NCBI RefSeq assembly: GCF_000430585.1
Contig: NZ_AUMH01000002.1
Location: 124,001 to 188,000 of the forward strand
DNA: 64,000 nucleotides
Source: Alicyclobacillus herbarius DSM 13609
Lineage (GTDB): Bacteria; Bacillota; Bacilli; Alicyclobacillales; Alicyclobacillaceae
Direction of reading: 5' to 3'
Part shown: positions 57,963 through 64,000 of the stretch, one piece after another
Numbering within the stretch: the first letter of the stretch is position 1
Layout: every line of letters begins with the position of its first letter
Translations under genes and position numbers: made by a program
The notes under the pieces: model-generated
Seen by the model: the letters and a program-made list of their open reading frames with translations, nothing else
Databases searched by the model: none
Told to the model about the DNA's origin: nothing

Positions 57963-59690
57963 TTGAAGAAATCGGACGTCTTTACGCTGGAGGTTGTCAA
58001 GGACTCTCTGACAGCAATTGGTGAAGAAATGTTCTATGCGCTCGCGCGCACATCAATGAGTCCAATTATTTACGAAGTACTGGATTTCGCTTCGGGTCTT
58101 ACGGATGCAAAAGGACAACTGCTCACACAAGGAAACGGCGTGACAGGTTTCATCGGGATGTTGACGTCTATGGTCAAGGAAACGCTGAATAAGTTTCAAG
58201 ATGACCTGCATCCGGGAGACATCATAATCCTCAACGATCCGTACGGCGGTGGAGGTTCACATCTTTCGGATGTAGGACTTGTCATGCCGATTTTCTACGA
58301 AGGTGAACTTGTGGCATTTTCGGCGAATAAGGGTCATTGGACGGAAGTTGGCGGGAAGGATCCGGGTTCCTGGACGACCGACTCCACGGAAATTTATCAG
58401 GAAGGACTACAATTCCCGACAGTTAAATTGTTTGAGAAGGGGCGCCTTAACCAAGCATTAGTAGATTTGATTGCGGCAAACGTACGTTTTCCTGACCTCT
58501 CGCTTGGAGACCTGTGGGCCCAAGTGGCCGGTTTACGGACGGGAGAGAAGCGTTTCCATGAACTTTGCCGAAAGTATGGCAAAGACGTTGTTCTCCAATC
58601 TATCGATTATTTGCTTAACTATGGGGAACAACTAGCGCGAGAAGAATTGAAAAAACTGCCGAAAGGCGTGTACACGGCAGAGGATTTTATCGATGACGAT
58701 GGCCTCGGAAATGGACCGTTTCGTATCGTTTGTCAAGTGACCATTAGTAATGACGAGTTCATTGTGGATTTTACGGGTAGCGACCGACAAGCACCTGGTC
58801 CCATTAACTGCTCCTATAGTGGACTCGTTTCGTCGGTTCGTGCCCTGTTTTTAGCGGTCACAAATCCGGGTCAAGACGTCAATGATGGTGTTTTCCGACC
58901 TCTCCGGGTGATTGCCGACAAAGGCTCTGTCATTTGTGCGGAGCGCCCAGCCCCGGTGGCAACCAATTGGGAATCGCGGAACTTTGCTGCCGATGTCGTT
59001 TGGAAGGCGCTTGCACCGATAGTGCCAGACAGGCTGACCGCTGGGCATTTGGAATCGGTATGCGCTGTCGTACTCGGTGGTGTGAAGCCAGACACGGAGG
59101 AACATTTTTTGATTGTGGAACCATCGGTCGGCGGTTGGGGCGCTGGGTTTGGAATGGACGGACAAACTGGCCAATTCTGCATTGGGGACGGAGAGACGTA
59201 CAACGTTCCCGTGGAAGTAGCTGAGACAAGGTATGGAGTTCGTGTGACTGAGTACAGTTGCCGTGCGGACGGGGCAGGCGCCGGCGAATTTCGTGGAGGA
59301 TCCGGGGTTGTTCGATCCTACGAAGCCTTAACTAATGGCCAGTTTTTGACGGTTAGTTTCGGTCGACACAAATTTCTGCCTTGGGGTGCAGCCGGGGGTC
59401 ACGCAGGCTCCAGGAACGAAGTAGAGATTATTCGCAAAGACGGAACACGGGAAGGGCCTTTTGGAAAATGCGCGCGGAAAGTTCTCAATCAAGGTGATGT
59501 GGTTCGTTTGATCACGGCTACAGGCGGAGGCTATGGGAACCCGTTGCATCGCGATCCCAGTAAAGTCGCCGAAGATGTGAAGAATGGATGGATTTCTCTG
59601 GAACAGGCACGAGATACATATGGCGTGCTTGTCAATCCAGAAACCTACATCGTAGATGGATTTACAGAAGAACGGAGGAAGTCATCATGA
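57963..59690 (+). CDS. Hydantoinase B family protein, HyuB (copy 2)
   Basis: A 575-residue HyuB nearly superimposable on copy 1: the same DVFTLEVVKDSLTAIGEEMF opening, NDPYGGGGSHLSDVGLVMPI, HWTEVGGKDPGSWTTDSTEI and RKVLNQGDVVRLITATGGGY end, with scattered substitutions. Start TTG 57963 with a G-rich site (GGGCGGGGTGG) ahead; no ATG or GTG suits. Copy 2 has no HyuA directly before it, unlike copy 1, but HyuA copy 2 follows at 60987. Its stop overlaps the small cupin (ATGA), so those two are coupled. Two close B subunits may give two enzymes of different specificity with shared A subunits. Confidence 0.94.
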   Translation: MKKSDVFTLEVVKDSLTAIGEEMFYALARTSMSPIIYEVLDFASGLTDAKGQLLTQGNGVTGFIGMLTSMVKETLNKFQDDLHPGDIIILNDPYGGGGSHLSDVGLVMPIFYEGELVAFSANKGHWTEVGGKDPGSWTTDSTEIYQEGLQFPTVKLFEKGRLNQALVDLIAANVRFPDLSLGDLWAQVAGLRTGEKRFHELCRKYGKDVVLQSIDYLLNYGEQLAREELKKLPKGVYTAEDFIDDDGLGNGPFRIVCQVTISNDEFIVDFTGSDRQAPGPINCSYSGLVSSVRALFLAVTNPGQDVNDGVFRPLRVIADKGSVICAERPAPVATNWESRNFAADVVWKALAPIVPDRLTAGHLESVCAVVLGGVKPDTEEHFLIVEPSVGGWGAGFGMDGQTGQFCIGDGETYNVPVEVAETRYGVRVTEYSCRADGAGAGEFRGGSGVVRSYEALTNGQFLTVSFGRHKFLPWGAAGGHAGSRNEVEIIRKDGTREGPFGKCARKVLNQGDVVRLITATGGGYGNPLHRDPSKVAEDVKNGWISLEQARDTYGVLVNPETYIVDGFTEERRKSS

Positions 59691-60004
59691 TTCTCGTACA
59701 TGAGCACGATGTGGAATCAGAAGGCAATGGCTATGCACTCAAGTTGCTGTTGGAAAACGAAGGAACCCGCCTTGGCATTGTCACGATCCCAGCCGGTACT
59801 CGAATTCCTTTCAAAGGTACAGGAGCCCATGAACAGGATGAGTATTCTTACATCGTAAAGGGGTCACTAGTGATTCAAGCGGGGGATAAGCTATATCGCG
59901 TTCAAGCTGGTGACGCAACGCTCATCCCAGCTGGGGAAGCCCATTGGTGCTACAACGACGGGAACGAGGATGCTTTGATTGTATGGTCGTTGGTTAGGGG
60001 GTAA
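59687..60004 (+). CDS. Small single-domain cupin
   Basis: A 105-residue cupin. Motif 1 is GTGAHEQDEYSYIVKGSLVI near residue 44 and motif 2 is AGDATLIPAGEAHWCYND near 78; the metal site therefore keeps His47, Glu48 or Glu51, and His90. ATG 59687 overlaps the hyuB copy 2 stop, with GGAGG 8 bases ahead, so it is translationally coupled. Small cupins of this type beside catabolic enzymes are often isomerases, lyases or simple binding proteins. No specific function is recognised. It precedes the racemase by 125 bases. Confidence 0.88.
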   Translation: MILVHEHDVESEGNGYALKLLLENEGTRLGIVTIPAGTRIPFKGTGAHEQDEYSYIVKGSLVIQAGDKLYRVQAGDATLIPAGEAHWCYNDGNEDALIVWSLVRG

Positions 60005-60129
60005 TTTTCTGTGGTTCCATGCAGCGATATTGTGTGCCAAGCAACGCTGCATGGGGCGGTAGAAACCTGAGTGCCGTTTTCCTGAATAGTGTCGGTCTCT
60101 TATGCACAATTCGCGAAGGAGGTTATCCG

Positions 60130-60897
60130 ATGAACGCTGAAAGGACAAACGTGGAAAAGAAAATTCTATGGATTAACCCGGTTGCAACCGATGTCTACGA
60201 TGAGGCTATGTTTCAAATGTTTCAAGATGTAAAAGACCCCTCCACGACGGTCAACGTCCTCTCTTTTCCACCCACTGGACCAACGCACCTAGAATACAAC
60301 TGCTACGAGATGATGGTCATGCCGCAATTGATGAAGGCGATTCGAAAAGCAGAGGATCAGGGCTACGATGCAGCTGTGATTGGCTGTTTTTATGATCCGG
60401 GTCTTCGTGCAGCGAGAGAGATTGCTCGAAACATGACCGTAACAGCACCGGCGGAAGCGTGTCTCCGACTTGCCGCAACATTGGGTGACACGGTTTCCAT
60501 CATCGTAGGAAGACGAAAATGGATTCCCGAGATGCGAGAAAACGTGTACAAATACGGATACGGTGAAAAACTGGCCTCCTTCAAGGTACTCGACATGGGG
60601 GTTCACGATTTTCAGGTTGACCACAATAACACTAAACAGCGCATTCTCCACGCAGCACAGGAAGCAGTCCATAAAGACGGCGCCGAGGTTGTGATTCTTG
60701 GCTGCACCATCGAATTTGGGTTCTATCAAGAAGTTCAACGTCAAGTTGGCGTACCCGTTCTAGATGCTACCATTGTACCATTGAAATACGCGGAATATTT
60801 AGTGGATCTGCGTCGAAAATTCGGTTGGGGACATAGCAAGGTTGCGGGGTACGAAAGCCCGTCTGAACAAGAAGTTTCTACTTGGTTTTTGTTTTAA
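60130..60897 (+). CDS. Asp/Glu/hydantoin racemase family protein
   Basis: A 255-residue racemase of the two-cysteine, cofactor-independent type. The first catalytic cysteine is in DAAVIGCFYDPGLRAAREIA near residue 87 and the second in GAEVVILGCTIEFGFYQEVQ near 197; INPVATDVYDEAM near the N terminus is also typical. ATG 60130 has a strong AAGGAGG ahead; the frame is open further upstream without a site. In hydantoin clusters such an enzyme interconverts the D and L forms of 5-substituted hydantoins, which allows complete use of racemic substrate. It supports a chiral cyclic amide as the cluster substrate. Confidence 0.93.
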   Translation: MNAERTNVEKKILWINPVATDVYDEAMFQMFQDVKDPSTTVNVLSFPPTGPTHLEYNCYEMMVMPQLMKAIRKAEDQGYDAAVIGCFYDPGLRAAREIARNMTVTAPAEACLRLAATLGDTVSIIVGRRKWIPEMRENVYKYGYGEKLASFKVLDMGVHDFQVDHNNTKQRILHAAQEAVHKDGAEVVILGCTIEFGFYQEVQRQVGVPVLDATIVPLKYAEYLVDLRRKFGWGHSKVAGYESPSEQEVSTWFLF

Positions 60898-60986
60898 ATA
60901 CTTGTTTTAAATACCTATAAAAGCATAGATTTACGGTGACGAATGAAAGCGTATACTCCAACGAATTTTGCAAAGGAGACGTATCG

Positions 60987-63014
60987 ATGCAGAATAAACG
61001 ACTTGCAATTGACATCGGCGGCACATTTACGGACTTGGTTTTATTCAATGAAGAAAGTCAGACTTATCAGATCCACAAAGTTTTGACGACACCGGAAAAC
61101 CAAGCAAAAGGCGTTCTTCAAGGGATGACGGAACTCATCGATCGGTTTGCAGAAATCTCGTATTTTGTGCATGGAACAACCTCTGGATTAAACGCGTTTT
61201 TGGAGAGAAAAGGCGCGCATGCGGCACTTTTAACGACGGAAGGGTTTCGCGATGTTTATGAGATTGCTCGCGCGAACCGCCCGGATATGTACAGCATCCA
61301 GTATCAAAAACCGACCCCGCTCATCAGCCGAAGAGATGTGTATGAAGTGCCCGAGCGAATCTTGGCGGACGGGACCGTCGAAAAACCATTGGACCGACAT
61401 GTGATGAAAAAGTTGGCCGAAGAAATTGCGAGCAAAGGCTATCAATCCGTCGTTGTCTGCCTTCTTCATGCATACAAAAATCCGGTGCACGAGCAGTTGA
61501 TTCAGGAAGTATTTGAAGACGTTGCGCCGCACATTTCGTTGAGCCTGTCCCATGATGTCGCTCGCGAGTGGCGTGAATATGAACGCACAAGTACCACGGT
61601 TATCAACGGGTATATAGCCCCTATCGTAGAGAAATACCTCACAACGTTGGAAAACGAGACATCATCGCGTGGACTCAAGGGTGATATTTTCATCATGCAA
61701 TCGAACGGTGGCGTTATGACTTCAAAGGTAGCGAAGCGCCATCCCATTCAAACGTTGTTGTCCGGCCCTGTAGGTGGCACGATCGGCGGTATCAATCTGT
61801 CCAAGTTGACAGGGTCGAACAATTTGATTTGCGTAGACATGGGTGGGACGAGCTTTGATGTAAGCATGGTGATTGATGGTAAACCAGACGTTACATCTGA
61901 GACGCAGTTGGAAGGTTTTCCAATCCTGACACCGATGGTGAATATTCATACGATTGGTGCGGGAGGCGGTTCCATCGCTTGGATCGAAGCAGGTGGACTA
62001 CGTGTGGGACCGAAGAGCGCCGGAGCGTTCCCAGGGCCAGCTTGCTACGGGCGTGGTGGAACAGAACCGACTGTGACGGATGCAAATGTGGTCCTGCAGA
62101 GAATTGATGCGAACGGGTTTTTAGGCGGGAAGATGAAACTGGATGAAGATGCAGCCTACCGTGCCGTGGCAAATCTCGCGGAACGACTGCGACTAGATCC
62201 GATTCAAACCGCTGAGGGGATTTGTGACATTGCCAACGCGAAAATGGCGGACGCCATCCGCACGCTGACCGTGCGCCGGGGCATTGACCCACGAGACTTC
62301 ACGTTGGTTGCCTTTGGTGGAGCAGGACCCATGCACGCCGTCTTTATCGCCGACTTACTAGATATGAAACGCGTCCTTGTGCCAGCTGCAGCAGGTGTCT
62401 TTTCGGCTTGGGGTATGCTCCAGACCGACCTCCGTCATGACGCGGTCCGTACATTCTATCGGAGTGTGACGGACGTTAAGGATGAGTTGGAGCCGGTCTA
62501 TCAGGAGATGGAGCAGGAGATTGCTGGTGTTTTGGCATACCAGGATATTCCCAAAGACAAAATGACCTTCTATCGAACTGCCGATCTTCGCTATGTTGGC
62601 CAAGAATATACGGTCAATGTACCCAGTGACTGTTCGTTGGATGAGTTAATTACCCGTTTCCACGACATGCATCAGAATATCTATGGACACAACAATCCGA
62701 ATGGTATGGTCGAATTTGTGAACCTCCGTGTCATTGGCTACGGATCCTTGAATCAAACGGCGGATTCAACCAACAAGGATGTGGCTGCAACAACCGTGGA
62801 AACAGAAGAAACCCCTGCACCGCGTGTCGTGAAATCCATCATTTTTGGCGGGAACAAAGTCGCGGCTCCGGTGTTTACCCGAAATATGCTCAAACCCGGC
62901 CATGCGATTCAGGGTCCGGTCATCATTGAAGGTGTGGAAGCGACCGCCGTTGTACCGCCTCGACATGCAGTTACAGTCGATCCGTTTGGCAACCTGGAAA
63001 TTACAAAGGAGTGA
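60987..63014 (+). CDS. Hydantoinase/oxoprolinase family protein, HyuA-type ATPase subunit (copy 2)
   Basis: A 675-residue HyuA. RLAIDIGGTFTDLVLFNEES is the first phosphate loop; YFVHGTTSGLNAFLERKGAH near 72, QTLLSGPVGGTIGGINLSKL near 255, LICVDMGGTSFDVSMVIDGK near 278 and NIHTIGAGGGSIAWIEAGGL near 325 follow. ATG 60987 has AAAGGAG ahead; an upstream in-frame start at 60936 lacks one. It is clearly diverged from copy 1, so the two A subunits are not a recent duplication, in contrast to HyuB copies 1 and 2. It is followed after 5 bases by the third HyuB, its natural partner. Confidence 0.95.
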   Translation: MQNKRLAIDIGGTFTDLVLFNEESQTYQIHKVLTTPENQAKGVLQGMTELIDRFAEISYFVHGTTSGLNAFLERKGAHAALLTTEGFRDVYEIARANRPDMYSIQYQKPTPLISRRDVYEVPERILADGTVEKPLDRHVMKKLAEEIASKGYQSVVVCLLHAYKNPVHEQLIQEVFEDVAPHISLSLSHDVAREWREYERTSTTVINGYIAPIVEKYLTTLENETSSRGLKGDIFIMQSNGGVMTSKVAKRHPIQTLLSGPVGGTIGGINLSKLTGSNNLICVDMGGTSFDVSMVIDGKPDVTSETQLEGFPILTPMVNIHTIGAGGGSIAWIEAGGLRVGPKSAGAFPGPACYGRGGTEPTVTDANVVLQRIDANGFLGGKMKLDEDAAYRAVANLAERLRLDPIQTAEGICDIANAKMADAIRTLTVRRGIDPRDFTLVAFGGAGPMHAVFIADLLDMKRVLVPAAAGVFSAWGMLQTDLRHDAVRTFYRSVTDVKDELEPVYQEMEQEIAGVLAYQDIPKDKMTFYRTADLRYVGQEYTVNVPSDCSLDELITRFHDMHQNIYGHNNPNGMVEFVNLRVIGYGSLNQTADSTNKDVAATTVETEETPAPRVVKSIIFGGNKVAAPVFTRNMLKPGHAIQGPVIIEGVEATAVVPPRHAVTVDPFGNLEITKE

Positions 63015-63019
63015 TTCAA

Positions 63020-64000
63020 ATGGCCAACCCGATCACCACAGAAATTATCCGAAATGCGCTTATCAGTGCAGCAGAAGAGATGAATGCCAGTCTTGCAAGG
63101 AGTGCATATTCTCCGATTATCTACGAAATGAAGGACTGTAGCGTCGGAATTTTTAGTAAACACGCAGAACTGCTTGGTCAATCCGCGGGATTGCCTATCT
63201 TTTTAGGGAACCTTGATCACTGCATTCGACTGACAACGGAGTCCATCGGCGGCATCGAGAATTACAAACCGGGCGATCTTTACATTCTAAATGACTCCTA
63301 TTTAACCGGTACGCACCTAAATGACATTACGACCATTTCCCCGATTTTCTATAAGGATGATTTAGTTGGGTTCGCGGCGACGCGAGCGCATTGGCTGGAT
63401 ATCGGTGCGAAGGACCCAGGATACCCCATGGATGCAACGGAGATCTATCAAGAGGGAATCCGGATCCCCCCCGTCAAGCTGTATGACGGCGGTGTTCCTC
63501 GACATGATGTAATCCACATGCTGACGATCAACAGCCGGTTTTTACGGAAGCGGCATTCGGGGACTTGGGCGCACAAATCGCCGCTTGTCGAACCGGTGAA
63601 AAACGATTCAAGGAGATCATTGGGCGGTTTGGTCTCGATACTGTGAATGAAGCGATTGAAGATATTTTCGCTCAATCAGCCCGAATGGACCGTGAATTCA
63701 TCATGTCAATTCCTGACGGCGTTTACGAGGCGGAAGGATTTCTCGACAATGACGGACACAATACAGAGCCTGTTGTCGTCAAGGTCAAAGTTGAAATCCG
63801 GGGCGAGCATATGACGATCGATCTCACCGGATCCAGTCCGCAACAGCAAGGTCAAACGAATTGCGGGTTTGCGCAGACCGTCTCGGCGTGCCGCGTTGCT
63901 TTTAAAGACCTTGTCAATCCGCATTCACCGGTTACCGGAGGGAATTTCCGAACGCTTCACGTCATTGCTCCGGAAGGAACCATTTTCAATGCGAAAGCTC
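63020..64000 (+). pseudogene. Hydantoinase B family protein, HyuB (copy 3), frameshifted and cut by the window end
   Basis: From ATG 63020 (AAAGGAG ahead) the frame reads a normal HyuB start (NPITTEIIRNALISAAEEMN, SPIIYEMKDCSVGIF, GDLYILNDSYLTGTHLNDIT, DIGAKDPGYPMDATEIYQEG) up to TINSRF. At a run of five T (63539-63543) the text shifts frame and continues as TEAAFGDLGAQIAACRTGEK and on through EAEGFLDNDGHNTEPVVVKV to the last base. A sixth T would restore one open frame, so either a homopolymer sequencing error or a real disruption is present. It is distinct from copies 1 and 2 (NDSYLTGTH replaces NDPYGGGGSH). The 3' part lies outside the window. Confidence 0.88.

Noticed and set aside
1..64000. 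tRNA, rRNA, prophage, toxin-antitoxin or known antiphage defence genes
   Set aside because: None recognised: no cloverleaf-like sequences, phage structural proteins or defence-system domains were found.

Overview
The window looks like chromosome of an aerobic Gram-positive (Bacillota) bacterium. Most genes have strong AGGAGG-type ribosome sites, GTG and TTG starts are frequent, proline is degraded by separate ProDH and RocA proteins, and the insertion sequences are of types common in this phylum. An Alicyclobacillaceae-like host is my guess from overall gene style only. Base composition is moderate GC, clearly AT-richer across the exopolysaccharide locus (about 25.5-36.1 kb). No rRNA, tRNA or CRISPR array was seen.

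Layout. (1) 1-5222: two tripartite tricarboxylate transporter sets, a partial tctA-tctB on + and a complete tctC-tctA-tctB on -. (2) 5568-17053: a catabolic region with an MFS carrier, class II aldolase, two small cupins, a KARI-like mini-protein, a broken decarboxylase, a zinc dehydrogenase, an IclR regulator, a Rieske oxygenase, a bicupin, a EutA-type ASKHA reactivase and a nickel/cobalt permease. It looks like an aromatic or organic-acid pathway and, by its gene combination, is the best candidate here for an undescribed system. (3) 17164-23444: membrane-fused spermidine synthase-like protein, coiled-coil protein, PEP carboxylase, OsmC protein, with a duplicated promoter-bearing repeat. (4) 23690-36133: exopolysaccharide locus (priming transferase, three GT4 glycosyltransferases, uronate epimerase, nucleotide-sugar dehydrogenase, flippase, polymerase) interrupted by an intact IS with a 6-bp target duplication. 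(5) 36134-37013: IS66 remnant and an orphan structured element resembling an IS605/TnpB omega-RNA end. (6) 37014-45157: organosulfur-acquisition island in decay (frameshifted ssuE, intact ssuD, ssuC/ssuB deletion chimera, HpaB-like and NtaA/DszA-like monooxygenases, AtoE-like carrier, internally deleted acyl-CoA dehydrogenase, GntR regulator). (7) 45257-48000: SDR plus a graveyard of IS relics, one lying exactly between two truncated genes. (8) 48017-50583: proline catabolism (proDH, rocA). (9) 50839-64000: M24 peptidase, XRE-cupin regulator and a hydantoinase/oxoprolinase cluster with two HyuA and three HyuB proteins, an MFS carrier, a cupin and an Asp/Glu/hydantoin racemase, running off the window end.

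Overall this is an accessory, catabolism-rich stretch in which whole pathways for scavenging organic acids, sulfonates and cyclic amides sit side by side, several visibly decaying through IS-linked deletions and frameshifts.
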